Below are positions 10,462 to 22,997 of a DNA stretch of 64,000 bases, piece by piece; the stretch's first letter is position 1, and each line of letters starts with the position of its first letter. The stretch is from contig NW_026570364.1 of NCBI RefSeq assembly GCF_019649055.1, positions 1 to 64,000 of the forward strand, in the 5' to 3' direction. A program made the position numbers and the translations under genes. Under the pieces are notes generated by a model, which saw nothing but the letters and a program-made list of their open reading frames with translations, made no database searches and was not told the origin of the DNA. This DNA is from Paramacrobiotus metropolitanus (Eukaryota > Tardigrada > Eutardigrada > Parachela > Macrobiotidae).

Positions 10462-11216
10462 ATGGCTCTTCTCGCCCTCCGTATGTTTCTCTGTCTGTTG
10501 TTTGTTTTTTCGTCCGCAAGTGCTTGGCTGGGAATTAATCCCCAAAGAAACGATGGACAAATCGATGAGTCTAATAACCAGCTCGCTACACCAAGACCGG
10601 TAACAAGATAAATACATCTTGTATGTATTTACCATAGCATACCAGTTTTTGTTTAACTTTTACCTAATTTTGAAAATTGTAATTATTTAAAGTTCCCTGT
10701 AAATCTCAGTTCTGGTCAAGATTTGAATTTGCTGTCAATAACTGACCTTTCAGGTGGCACAGAAACTGAACATTCTGACAATGCCGGATCGTATGCTGGC
10801 CATGAAAGCGTACCTGGATACAGCCAACTTGCCGCAAACACCTTATCAACGCAAAATTAACTTGGCTTTCTTACAAGCCATGGCCAAAATGCTGGGTAGG
10901 TCTATATTGTTTTGCCTGTGTTTTTTATCAAAACATAATTTCGTATTTTATTGAGTAGAGTCCCGGGGTTACTACGTTTGCATAAGCCCTCCGGGTGGGG
11001 ACTCTATTTATTTTTCAAAGACCCTTGTGAAAACGCGGTTTTCAAAGGGAGGGGACTCTATTTTCGGGAGACACTTATTGATAAAATACGGTAATTATTA
11101 ATATAGTTCTTTCGAGTGTAAAACGAAACCTCCATGACATTCTGTTTGTAGGCAAAACCCAAATTGTGGAAGTGGATTCTGACGACATTGGTTCGTGGTC
11201 GAGTTCCAATGCATAG
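10462..11216 (+). CDS. Small secreted protein, three exons
   Basis: Exons 10462-10599, 10754-10895 and 11152-11216 join with consistent phases (0, then 1) through GT-AG introns and give 114 residues. Residues 1-21 form a clear signal peptide (MALLALRMFLCLLFVFSSASA). The mature part has no cysteines, a predicted helical middle (around AFLQAMAKMLG) and an acidic Ser-rich end (DSDDIGSWSSSNA). It might be a peptide precursor, since a GK follows AKML, but I see no dibasic cleavage pairs, so that is weak. I do not recognise the family. Confidence 0.65.
10941..11075. repeat. Small inverted/direct GGGACTCTA repeats in an intron
   Basis: Within intron 2 of the small secreted gene, AGAGTCCC and GGGACTCT face each other (about 10957 and 11001), and GGGGACTCTATTT recurs near 11050. 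This is likely the debris of a small foldback element. Confidence 0.4.
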
Positions 11217-12722
11217 AAGCACTATGCAGACCGTTCCGGCATTGCATCACCCTGTCGCAAATCAAATAATGGGCACTGGAACTATCGGTTCATGTTCCCT
11301 GTTCAGAATTTAAATGTTTGCCGTGTGTCGGCAGGCTCATGCAATATTATACCGGTATGTTAATAATTATGTGCATCAGGTCATTCACGTTGTACCTGTC
11401 TGCTTAATATGACGCTTTCGAGACAACGCGGCCGGCACAAAGAAGATATCAACATGTACTCTGTATAATAGTAGCGCTCGTATATCGTACAATGTCGCTG
11501 ATTTTGCTTGCAGCAATCGGGGTTTGTGTACAGTACATTTTTTTGAGTAGCAGTTTGTACAATATCTGTACTCTTGTTGGCTGTTTACTGTACGACTAAT
11601 AATTTATTATTACTGAATACTAGTTGATTACTTTATGCCGGCCATAAGCGCGCATGACGGAGTTACTAGCGTGCATCTCTCAAATGCAAACCGTTGTTGT
11701 GTTTTAGTCTTGCTGCATTTTCATTCGCAAACGTTTAGGTAATTTGTTGGAACAAATTTTATTAATAAGCTTTGGTGGTTTGCTGAGCAAGCACGTGCTG
11801 TATGTACTATGTATCACGTAGCAATTTTATGGTATTAAAGCATGCATTCTAATTAGATGTCCCAATTTTTAGAAACTAGTTTTGCTTAATAAGACTGAAA
11901 TTGGGTTAAGGAGAACGATTTCCTATTACATATTTAAGATTTGCGATAGGGTAATTTTCGCATACTGCTTGACATAAAAGCCGTTCATCTGTAGGACATT
12001 GACAACGCACCGTATACCTTTCATTAAGAATTATGTTTTATCGCTTATGGTAGTGCATCCAAATTATACTTGATAAGTATGTAACACGTATCAGTGCGCG
12101 GCATCAAATTTGCAACCGGTCCAACTTACAGGTAAAATTTGAAGTGTGAGCTGCAGTATGTACTGTACAATAACTACTGTATGGTTGTATGCTAACGCTG
12201 CAGTAGCATAAATTGTATGTAGTTAACAAACATATGCACTTCATGAGGTGTAGCAACGCATGCTCCTGTAGGTAGCAGAGTACTCGTTGAGAAAGAAACA
12301 ATAGAAGCACGTACACGCAAACTACAAGCCGGCACCGGAAATTCTACCTATGGTCAGTGTAAGTACAAAGCATTATACCAGCCACTTGATAACCACGTTG
12401 AGCTTCTCGACATCTTCTTGCTAACAGGGCAGATAAGTGCCGCAAGAGTTGCTGACGTTTCTTTTTCAGCTCAGCATCAACGCTTATACCATAATGCATA
12501 CTGGCCGCAAAAAAAACCATATTGAGAAACCCATGCGGTCGTATTCTTCTTTCCATTTATTCAGACGAAACATTTGGCTGGTGCCGCATAGTTTCTTGGC
12601 CTAATTTTTAAACGTGCCAAAGATTCATTTTATACGACGTTAAAATTGTTAATTATATCACAGAAATTCATGGCGCTAAATTTTAAGCGCCGGAAAATAA
12701 AGTTAATTTAATTGTTATTATT
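11217..12722. other. Intergenic, no gene recognised
   Basis: AT-rich sequence with only short open frames on either strand. It presumably includes the promoter of mannosidase gene A. An AT-rich 100 bases precede the ATG at 12723. Confidence 0.45.
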
Positions 12723-15700
12723 ATGATGATTGCGCGGCGTTTTTTCTTTAGCAGCCAGCGATGGATATTATTATTAAGTTTTTGCGTTTTATTTCTTTTG
12801 GGATCAATAGCGTTTATGCAAATCCATCAGACCCGACTTGCAACCGGAAATGAAGTGTATTACGATGCGCGGAAGGTTGTTGAAGAAATACACCGGAAAG
12901 AGGACTATCGTGAAGAAGTGGGAGACAATAAAAGTGGAAGAGATGCTCACGTAACCAACAATGTGGTGGCTATACCGCCCCCGGAGGGCACCTGTCCCGT
13001 AGCGGAAGGCAATCCGGTGAAAGCCAATTACGATGTTAATGAAATGTCGACGTCGTTAAAGCTCAACGAATTGCAATGGGATGGGGATGTTGGAATATGG
13101 GATGCTGAAGTGGAGAAAAAATTCCAGCTGGTAATTCCCACAAACATATGAGCAGTATCTAATTTGCTGAATTACCAGAAATATGATGATCGATTAATTT
13201 ATTTCATCGAAAAAATTTCTATAAAGGTTTTGAGAATTTTACTGCCGTACACTAAAGAGAAAATTACTAACATTTATATAAACGTTTCGTAGTTTATAAA
13301 AAATACCGGCAGAAATACACTTTTGACACATGTTTCGCAAAGTATTAACAATTTTCTGTAATATTGGTTAACATGCGCACGAAGTAAAACTTAATGTAAA
13401 ACGGTTACAAGGGGCAATATTTTTCTTCTTTAATCAATACTTTATTAACTCGATTACTCACATTTGTGCCACTTAAGAAAACGTTCTTTTTTCAAGATTT
13501 AATGGTGCGAAGCATAGTTTTACCTGTGACATCGTGTGGACATAATGCCATATGGGTTGGCTGTTAGCAAATATTTGAATACCTTTAAAGGACAAACATT
13601 TTACAAACTGGTTATTTCTCACAATTATAATAGCATTTTCTGTTGCTGTCTACCAGCTGGCCACCGTTGTGTACTTGATATGCGTGAAGTGGCGCCATGT
13701 GCCGCTTTCTATTATAAAAAATACATATGTATTTTAACCTAAAACGTGGCATAAGAAGATTTATTTCTGTCGTATAAGAGATCGATTGGCAAAATTTTTA
13801 CATCTCCATTACAGCCAACTTGACCTATCAAAAATTAGCTGAAAACTTGAAGCTTTTGTTGTTTATTCGAAAATCGCTAGTTGGAAAGTAATGCTTTTGC
13901 TGTAAATAAAAATTTTCTAATGTATTCGAAAAACAACTGAGAACAATGGAGTTTAAAAAAAGGATAATTTTACCATCAGATCGACGCGCGTCGGTCTGCA
14001 TTTTTTTTATTTTGATTAGCCCGATTTACTGACAATAGAAAAATTTCAAGTTCGCTGCTCTTGACAAAGTTTTCTTTACAGGATTACAGCAACACTGCAG
14101 AGCACAACCGATCTTTACAAGTGTTTCTTGTACCTTTCTCGCATGCTGATCCAGGATGGTAAGCTAAACAACCACTCTTTAATTTTACTCGTACTATCGT
14201 ACTCGTATAGTGCTAAGCGAATTTGCATCTGTTCTTACAGTGTACCGTATGAACAAAAAAAACGAAGCATCCAGCCTATTTCACAGAGATACATTAAATT
14301 ATTTATTAATTAAACTGAGTACATTAAATCAATTTCAATAAATTTACAGTTGCCCAAAATTAGAACTCTATACAGCTCTTCTTTGGACAGCTCTCAATTT
14401 GTTGAAGTTGTTTGTTGTAAATTTATTGAATTTGTAAATGTTATCGCGTAAACACTATAATATGCGACAGGTTACAAACCGTGGATGGATATATGGATAT
14501 TTACACAAAACATACATTAAATTTAATGGTCGAGCGTTTGACCTTGTGGAAAGATATGACATTCGTCTGGGCGGAAATCAGCTTCTTCGAAATGTGGTGG
14601 AATTTAATTAACGAAACAACCAGGGAACAAGTCCGTACACTGGTCAAGGAAGGCCGACTGGAATTCATCAACGGCGGCTATGTCATGCCGGACGAGGCAA
14701 CTTGCCATTACTACGCTATTATCCATCAATACGTTTACGGTATGGTGAATACTGCAAGCAGTTTGATTTTGCCATATAATTGTTATGGAATAATTTTTAT
14801 TCTGTATTTGCATACATGATACATTTGTTTTATTCTGTTTTTGCATTTACCGTATAAACGCATAATTCTAGGTGAAATACCGGGTTTCTCGATATTTTTG
14901 ACATTCAAAAGTAATGGAAGGGTACTACTAGTCAAAATCAATCCTAATAATATATGCCGAAAGTGAATAGAATTTAATGTGCTCTCATCTTATGGCAGTT
15001 AGTGTAGTATGTAAATATTTAACTACAACGCACCGTTTTCGATGCGTGTTTGCAGCTTTTGGGAGGGTTTGCTTCTAAAAATATGCAGAAATAGTAACTA
15101 ATGTGGTCTGCCGACTCTGCCCAAAATATTTATTATTATAAAAAACGTCAATGTTTATGAGCGCAGCTCCGAATTCTATGCACAATTTATCACAGTAATA
15201 ATGTGGATACTGTTACTCGTAAAATGCGGCATGTTTGTATTTGTGGCTTTTGGGCGACGCCGTAAATTTATTGCGACCTTGATATCTGTAAACATTGAAG
15301 AGTTGTATACTTCGGCAAATTCCTTTATTATTATATACGCGATATTCATTAAAATGTAACGCAGCCTGTAAAATTTCTCGCATGAGCGCCGTAAAAACAG
15401 CCTATAACACAGAAAAATGTATTATTGCTGATATTTCCGGCAGGTCATCAGTGGCTCCATCGTACCTTCAACATAACCGCTAAACATGGCTTCAGCATCG
15501 ATCCTTTTGGTTACTCCTCCACTATGCCGTACATCTTGAAGAATCTCGGCTTCGACTCCATGTACATTAAACGGATTCACTATATCATCCGCAAGCGCCT
15601 CGTTCTCAATGGCGCATCGCAATTCCTGTGGCAGCAGCCTTGGGATAAAGCCAACACCGACTCCATGTTTTGCTACATGAGCCACGCCACGCTGTACGAT

Positions 15701-18700
15701 GTGAAACACACTTGCGGTGTTGACCCGCAAGTGTGCGTACAGTTCGACTACCAATATCTAACGGTACATTTCACGGCATCGTTATAAAAAATTAATAACT
15801 AAAAATAAAATATTTGAACGAGATAATTGTAGCAATATTAACAAAAACAATAAATACATTGAAAAAAATTGTAAAATAGAAAGAAACTGAAATATAAATC
15901 GAAATAAAAAAATATAACTATTACATAAAAATAAAAATAATTTTATACCACTGCTTTAGCGATTAAATGTAACTACTGTATCAAAAATTTCGGCTTTGTG
16001 CGTTATAAAGGATTCTCTTTCATTAAAACAAGCATCTTATTTTTCCAGGAGTATGGACAAAAGTATTACTGCTTGCTCTTCATGGCTTTGTACGATTAAA
16101 TATTTTGTACTTCAGAGTATATTGTTTTATTTTTTAATTACAGCAAATGAATGAAGAGCAATACCGAACCTTAAGCCTGCAACTGATTGATCAGTTTCGC
16201 AAAGTGGCTTATTTGTACCCACACAATATCCTGCTCATTCCGCTGGGTATGGACTTCCGGTGGAGTAACACGTTCGAGTGGGATTCCAAATACGGGAATT
16301 TCAAGAAAATGGCCGACTATCTCAACAGTGATCCGAAATTTCGGGTGCACATTCAGTTCGGCACCTTCAAAAACTATTACGATGCGGTATTTAAAGCCAT
16401 GGGCAAACCGGGAAAAGAGTGGAAGACCCCGGTATTAAAAGGCGATTTCTTCCCGTATGCGGATCGGTACATGGAGTACTGGACTGGCTACTTCACGTCG
16501 CATCCGTATCAGAAATCGCTGAGTCGGATGCTGGAGCAGCAACTGCGGACGGCGGAGATTTTATACAGTATTGCCATGTTGCGCAACTGGAGACTTGATG
16601 ATGCGATGCTTATTAAATATCTCCAAGCAGCCACGAAGAATTTGGGCTTATATCAGCATCACGATGCCATAACCGGTAAGCCCATAACTATGCAAGCGGC
16701 ACTAAAATTGTTACTGTAAAAAAAGACCGAATCATGTCTAACTAGCAAACAGTATTTGACTTTGATGATACGATAATAATTTACTCTGAGCATGTAATTT
16801 TAAATGATAAAAGCTAAAAATAAATCTCTAATTATCTATACACGTGGCAGTTTTCTTCCCTATTTTCTTAAAAACGTCTTCCATATTACCATTCTTAATT
16901 TAATTTTCAGGGACATCGAAACAAGCTGTTTCCGATGATTATGAGCTGCGTTTATTGGACGGCTTGGGCATGACGGACACAGCTATAACGTACATGGCAT
17001 CGGCTCTTTTCTGGCCCGAAGATGTCCTCCATGAATCCTTTGAATCCCATGCGATCATTGAAAAGAATCGCGATCTCCCGGCCAAGCAACTCATTAGACT
17101 ATTAGACCAAACAAAGCGCTACTTGGTCATTTTCAATCCGCTTGCATTCTCTCGACAGCTTGCCGTAGATTTATACGTCGACACCGAAGATGTAATTATC
17201 GAAAACTTGACAGGGAAGTTCATCGAGTATCAAGTCAGCCCCATGCTCGATCCCCAAAGCAGCAATGGGAAGCTTTTAGAGATCGGATTCCGCTTGACCT
17301 TTGTGGCGAAATTCGAAGCCATTGGCTTTCAGACTTTCATCATCCGCGCAGCAAATGAGACCACTGTGCAATCCTTTCTAGCCAAGCATACAACAACTGT
17401 AACGGAAAAGGTCACGGATTTTTCAAAAAATATCATTTTGTCCAATGAATTAATTTCTGCGGAATTTTCTCCCGCGAACGGTTTATTGGAAACCATAACT
17501 GACCTTTCCACCGGCATCCGACGGGCAGTTAGGATGGAATTTAAACGCTATGAGACGACACAGAGTGGAGCGTACGTGTTTATTCCCAACGGAATCGCCG
17601 ATTTACTACCTTATCCGCATTCCGTGCGACTGTTTGAAGGCGCCATTTATTCGGAAATCCACATAACGTTAGCCGGTGTATTATGCCAAGTTGTGCGAGT
17701 GTATCATGTGAATCAGGATCTCGGAAAATATTTGGACGTTAATATGGTGGATAATTTGGCGGCACATCGTAACCTTGAAGCTGTGATACGGTTCACTACG
17801 GATCTGCACAATAATCTAACGTTCTTTACCGACGCCAACGGATTCCAGATGGTCAAACGAAGGGCCTCCCATGATTTGCCCATGCAAGCCAATTACTACC
17901 CGGCCACCAATATGGCTTTCATGCAGGATGACAAAAGCCGGTTGACGATTCATATGGCGCGGGCGCACGGTGTCGGCAGCCAGGATGTCGGGCAAATGGA
18001 AGTCATGTTCGATCGAATCTTGAGTAAGTCTGTAATTAACATTATTGCCCATAGACGGTATAGTTAAGTAAAACGCAAACAAGAAAAACTAAATACACAA
18101 CAGATTGAGTTTGGTATGCTGAATATGTTCGTAAAATTATAACCTTTTTAAGGTCAAGATGATGCACGTGGCGTGGAAGAAGCACTGACCGATTTCCGTT
18201 CGGTCCACACCCACTTCCGTATCCAGTTAGAGACAACCGGCTTCTGTCGTACATGCACGTCGACTGCAGCTGATCCAACCGCGCTGGCCAATCGGCTCAA
18301 TCTCGACTTGAACAATGTGCCAACGGTTTTAACGGCCAACTTCCGTGATAACGAAAAGCATTATGGATCAGCGTTAACCAAATTGTCTGGTGCACTTCCG
18401 TGTAGCACCCACCTGGTTCTGATGAAGCCGCTGTATGATCGTAAACGATTATTCGGAGCCGTACTGCACAAGCTGGGAGCTGATTGTGATAGTGACAATG
18501 GCAGTGATCAAGGAGAATGTGCCAAGGAGGGCGCCGTGCATTTGAACAAGTTTCTGCATCCGAAAATAAAAACGTACATCAAGAGTACGTTAAATTTTGT
18601 TACTCCGCTGGGGAATGCTAGTCAAAACGCTGTTGTGGATTTGGAACGGAAGAAATTAACGGCTGTACTTTTTACTAATGCGGCGAGCCGATCGGCTGAA

Positions 18701-18712
18701 TCTGTTTTATAA
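12723..18712 (+). CDS. Golgi alpha-mannosidase II (GH38), gene A, intact
   Basis: Seven exons (12723-13130, 14082-14158, 14471-14739, 15444-15763, 16144-16675, 16911-18023, 18153-18712) have mutually consistent phases and give 1092 residues, typical for animal MAN2A enzymes. A type II signal anchor (about residues 14-34) and a charged stem precede the catalytic domain. The GH38 zinc site is visible: His157 and Asp159 in SHADPGW, the nucleophile Asp236 in MPDEA, and His531 in HHDAITG. The middle three-helix and C-terminal beta domains follow. The family removes two mannoses from GlcNAcMan5GlcNAc2 in the medial Golgi, allowing complex N-glycans. No breaks are seen. The fucosyltransferase at 59.9 kb acts on products of the same pathway. 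Confidence 0.92.
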
Positions 18713-19614
18713 ATAAGAAATTCAGGAAAAGCATCTCCAAATAAAGGTCTCTTAAATTCGGAGTAAAATTCCTGGATGTAAATTCCTGTCCATGAACTTT
18801 CCCTTCGGAATTTTGCACACGAAATAAAACACGGGCAAAAGTGACACTCATTATCAAGTGGTAACTGTAGACGTCAAGAAGAATTATAAGACATCGATTT
18901 TTAAAAAAAAGCCGCTACATTCAAAAGATCCCGTCATAAAAATCGCATGACTATTACAGTCATATCTGTACTCATACTGTACAGGGAAAAGTGCGCAACT
19001 TCTACGAGAAGGCAGCTACTCCATCTGGTTTGCAGCTGATTTCAGCTTGCTCGCTGTTACATATTGACTTTTTGTTGTCAATCTGGCACATTTCTGATTT
19101 CAACCATGTAAGTAGGTTTAGTATTTTTAGCTTTGTACTGTACTTCGCATTGTCTTTTCAAGATGACTTAAGGCCTATTTATACTTCACTTCAGTCACGT
19201 TTTTCTTTACGTCCGTCAGAAATGCATTTTATGTACGTCCTAATGAACGTACGAAAGAAAACACGGACATAACATATAACGGTGCTAAGATCCGGCTTAT
19301 GTCACGGGCATTCAAGAAGCGGCTTTCTGGTTAGAGCGATCGTCTTGAGCCAATCCAACCTAGACCAACCATCTTAAGTCTCATTAATAATTCGTGCTAG
19401 TCTGTCAGATATTTTTTTGGGTTTACCTTGAAGTTGTGATTGTCTGCTCTGGCACGACTGCATCACTACGAGCACTGAGTGACTGTTTGTACTGACTTTG
19501 TTTTAGCAGATTTTCAACATTAGTGAGCTGCTACCGGTAGTACTGTGTTTGGTTTACTTTACGATAGCCTTGGTAGGTGTTACATATTCTCCAGTATCTT
19601 CGCAGTACAGTACT
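18713..19614. other. Intergenic, no gene recognised
   Basis: This is the 3' flank of mannosidase A and the upstream region of the F-box gene. The open frame at 18991-19272 lacks coding character. Confidence 0.45.
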
Positions 19615-20970
19615 ATGAGCGGAACACCGCGGTTCTTTCGTGAACTGTGGTCGGGTGCGCGCGACACCAATTATGGGAACACGGTACTGGTGCGGCGGGA
19701 CAGCGGCCAGTGGTGGTTGGGATACGTACAGGACATCAAAGAGCAAGACTTCCTCGTCGACTTTGATGCCAGCACAGGGACGGCCGAATGGATCCATTCC
19801 AGCCGTCTCTGGCCGCACCACTACCTGTTCAACGTTTTGGAACCGTATGTGGAACAACCCTCTCTCCGCTCCATGCACGTGGCGCTGCGGGATGGCCAGG
19901 GTGGACCGATGGTGTTTCATTCCGCTACGGTCGTTGCGGAATGGTTTTTCATGTTCCTGGCTGTGCGTCTGGACGAAAACGAGGCAGCGGACTGTTTCTT
20001 TGTTCATCGTGGTCATTGCGCAGCACGCCTGCCAGTGCCCGGTGATGGGCAGAGTTTTTTTGCACGCACTGATGGTTTAAACTACGTTAAGCACGTCATC
20101 AACTTCCCTACAGCTGGTCAGCTTCACCATGTCGATTGGCTGCCTGCGTTTGTGGACCGGGCATGCAGTATCACCTTGGGGGATGGTGATTATTTGGATG
20201 GATATCTGTTTGCGAAGACTGTTCGCGAAGGGCCCACGCGTTTTTACTCGGTCGGACCACCCGAAGATGAAGAACGGAACGCACATGAAGGGGTGCACGT
20301 TGGTGTTCGGGTGTTTGTGCGCGCGGGAATCGACACTGTGACGTTTATTTGTCTAGAGGTCCACAATGATGCAGCGGGACGCAGGATGTCGTGGGATGAG
20401 AATGTTCTCAGGGAGGCGTGCAACAAGTGTCTTGGGAGGCATCCATCGGCAATCACCGACGGATTTCCCGGGGCGTTGGAATACGGTCAGTGCCTGCTGG
20501 GCCGAGTTGTTATAATTTGTGTAAATCCTAACACTGATAGTACATCAGCAAGGTATCAAATACTTCAAGTATGTGTACTTATTTCAACATTCGCACGTAT
20601 TACCTTCTATAAACGTGTGAATCGTAAAAATGTTTTCAAAGGTCCCAGCGTTGTCAAATTGAACGAGTGCTGTCCTTGCAAATTCAATTTACATGTGAAT
20701 TGTAGCAAATTCCTGTAGTAGTGTATCGATAGAAGTGTTTATACGTTTACGTTGTTTTATGTGTTCCCTTTCGATGTAACAATTTTTTAAAGCTTTGTAC
20801 GGTGAATACTCTGCTGCATTCGTGGAAGAAATGGTTATAAACGAGCTTGCGCTTCCGATCCTGACGCATATTTTAACTAACACGGATGTAGTTACCCAGC
20901 TACAATTATCCAGGTAAGTTCATATTAGTCGTTTTCTTAACATTTTCCTAACTTCAGAAGGGTGTTGCAG

Positions 20971-21052
20971 ATTATGGAAAAAATAATAAAAACAGAAACT
21001 GCATGAAAAATAATAAAAACAGAAACTGAAAAATAATAAAAACAGAAACAGC
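20971..21052 (+). repeat. Three tandem copies of an AAAATAATAAAAACAGAAACT unit
   Basis: Three near-identical units of about 25 bases lie in intron 2 of the F-box gene. This is an ordinary short tandem repeat. It ends about 40 bases before the exon 3 acceptor. Confidence 0.75.
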
Positions 21053-21404
21053 GACGTTAGCGATGGCTATTTTGTTTTTGTGTTTTAACCAGAGTCTGTG
21101 CATTGTGGATGCAGATTGTGCGGGAAAAGTCGGACAAGCGTTTTCTCATTCTGGACATCGTCCAGATGTTACCGAAAAAGCCATACGTTCATGAATCTTC
21201 CATTGAGTCCGATTACCGGAAATACGTACTTATGACCACGCTAGATCGCGTTATCACGAAGGACATTACGACGCTGATACTGATGGACAACTCCCAGGCG
21301 ATTACCGACATAGCGGACGAATACTTCGTCAACAGACGTTTTGCATACTGTCATTATCCATCTGTCATCGGTCTCAGACGAGAAATGGAAGCGATCCAAG
21401 CTGT

Positions 21405-21410
21405 GTTAAC
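21405..21410 (+). repeat. Target-site duplication GTTAAC, left copy
   Basis: GTTAAC directly precedes the first base of the Polinton terminal repeat and is repeated exactly after its last base (35664-35669). Six bases is the characteristic Polinton/Maverick duplication length. The site is palindromic. Confidence 0.92.
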
Positions 21411-21547
21411 AGTAGTACGTATGTCCATCCTACACGTACTTTGCGCATGTGCATTTGCATTTGCACGGATGCGCAAGTGTATATGAGCATTTGCACACAT
21501 GCGCATATGTATAAGTGCATTTGCAATTGCACACATGCGCACAAGTA
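21411..21547 (+). repeat. Polinton left terminal inverted repeat
   Basis: 137 bases, reverse complement of 35527-35663 except for one base. Internally it is built of repeated GCATTTGCA and ACATGCGCA words, which give alternating short repeats along the arm. Homology continues more loosely inward to about 21735. Confidence 0.95.
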
Positions 21548-21654
21548 TACGATACACCTGTGCATGTGCATCTGCACGGATATATGCATAACTGGTAATA
21601 ATTTTGTAAATTTGATTTGTATGCTGACCACAACACAGTATGTCGTGATTGAAT

Positions 21655-21735
21655 GTACCATGTACCATGGTACATGGCCTAGGTACATGGTACAGGTACC
21701 GTTACCATGGTAACGCGTACCTGGTGCCAAGTACC
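21655..21735. repeat. Left subterminal GTACC palindrome cluster
   Basis: A run of overlapping palindromes (ACCATGTACCATGGTACAT, GGTTACCATGGTAACG-type) ends in GTACCTGGTGCCA at 21717-21729. A related cluster lies inverted at 35344-35419, and a third sits inside the element at 29791-29817. These are candidate recognition sites for element-encoded proteins. Confidence 0.6.
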
Positions 21736-22567
21736 AGTCGCATAATAACAGATATGCATTGGCCTATGAAAATCTAGTTGGTAGTTACAAACATGTGTGC
21801 ATTCTATCTGAAAGTTACGGAAGAAAACTGTTTTCGGCCATTGTATACTATCCAATCTTTTTTTGAACCATTGCAACTGCTACTGATTTGTTTACCGGGT
21901 GTTGATATGATATTGTTGTACTATTCCATGGATTAACCAGGATTGATAGCCAATTACTTTCAAGCTCTGACGGAATAACGGGTAAGGGGAAAGAAGTAAA
22001 TGTTTGTTTGGTTTACTTTCGTTTCACCCTGAATTCCGATCTTGCGTCAGATTTCGTTCTGTTTGTGTGGATATTTAATTGCATTATTTAAAGCTTTATT
22101 GCATTTGATTTACCAGCTTTACTTAATATATGTCGTCATAAACAACTCCGTTTATCATGGCATCATTTTGTAAATAAAAAACCACAATATCAAACAATGT
22201 TTCGTCGGTACATGTGACAAAAGAAATTGCAAACACTACAATTCCAGTTTCTGGATACAAAACGTTTTAATGTGTGAAAACCAGGCTCTGTAAAGTTTGG
22301 ATTCCAAAACGCCCAGGGTGCCATTGCTATCAAAGGCCAGCAGTGCTTCCCACTATTTGCAAGTATTTAAGCACCGTAGATCCACCCTTTTTCGTCGAAG
22401 AACTCCCGAAATACGGAATGGTCGTTATTGCGGACATCGGGTACCCTCCACATGGTATTCCGGGATCTGCGGTCTGAACAAAGGACTTAGGGTTACATTC
22501 TTTATCGGGCATCTCGTTTATCTTTATTGCCTCACCTTGGTCGAAGAGACGGAACGCAGGATGTGAG
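21736..22567. other. Polinton left region without a recognised gene
   Basis: No credible gene. Open frames at 22274-22566 begin at non-ATG codons and overlap one another. The region may hold the promoter of the left gene block. Confidence 0.45.
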
Positions 22568-22753
22568 TTATAGCGTCATATTACGTAATGTCTGATTCCA
22601 GGAATCACTTTGTAGGACTTTTCCTATTCCTTCCGTAATGATTATAGCAGCGAATACTATAAAAAATAACACGTACAGAATCACTAACAAAACTTTTTCG
22701 CATTTCTTCTGGACGCCAACAGCGTCCGGAAGCATATGCTGTAGCCCAGCCAT
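22568..22753 (-). CDS. Possible 61-residue single-pass membrane protein in the Polinton
   Basis: An ATG at 22753 opens 61 codons ending at 22568. Residues about 20-42 form one strongly hydrophobic segment (VLLVILYVLFFIVFAAIIIT). It is the only minus-strand open frame of note in the left arm. Small membrane proteins occur in virus-like elements, but I do not recognise this one. It may be a chance open frame. Confidence 0.3.
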   Translation of the reverse strand: MAGLQHMLPDAVGVQKKCEKVLLVILYVLFFIVFAAIIITEGIGKVLQSDSWNQTLRNMTL

Positions 22754-22815
22754 GTTATGCACCTTGTGTTGTGTTTGCAGGGCTTAAATAGACTCGTTAT
22801 TGTTTTTGTGCAGAC

Positions 22816-22980
22816 ATGAACATGAACAAAAGAGCGCTGAAAAGGTGTCACCTTTTCTGCTGGCTGAAGCAAGGAATACCAATCGAGAAACCATGCGCGG
22901 AGCGGTGGATAGCTTCTAATTTCAACATCAGATTACTTAATTTGCTGAATTCGCCATTTAAGCACGTAGAACAATACTGA
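22816..22980 (+). CDS. Possible 54-residue open frame ahead of the ATPase
   Basis: This ATG-initiated frame is basic and Cys-containing at its start (KRALKRCHLFCWLKQGIPIE) and stops 17 bases before the ATPase start. There is no family match. The position is compatible with an upstream open reading frame or a small accessory protein. Confidence 0.22.
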   Translation: MNMNKRALKRCHLFCWLKQGIPIEKPCAERWIASNFNIRLLNLLNSPFKHVEQY

Positions 22981-22997
22981 AAACATTATTTTCAAAA

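Larger units (their letters stand above)
19615..21410 (+). pseudogene. Tudor/agenet-like F-box gene, 5' part, interrupted by a Polinton
   Basis: Exons 1 (19615-20485), 2 (20793-20913) and the first part of exon 3 (21093-21410) join in phase. Residues near 20-65 (GNTVLVRRDSGQWWLGYVQ onwards) look like a Tudor/agenet-type barrel. Exon 2 into exon 3 carries an F-box pattern: LPILTHIL..., a splice, then VCALWMQIV. F-box proteins usually link substrates to SCF ubiquitin ligases. The frame runs straight into the transposon terminal repeat at 21411 and meets a stop at 21484-21486, so the product would lose its C-terminal half. The remainder is at 35670-36445. The architecture resembles tardigrade-lineage F-box proteins I recall, but this is unverified. 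Confidence 0.75.

Noticed and set aside
21441-21713. Cys/His-rich repetitive open frames in the terminal repeats, also mirrored at 35297-35801
   Set aside because: They are translations of the repeated GCATTTGCA-type words of the inverted repeats and are open in several frames at once.
22274-22566. Open frames resembling a transposase fragment (VVIADIGYP-like)
   Set aside because: They start at non-ATG codons, overlap in two frames, and the resemblance to a DDE motif is a few residues only.
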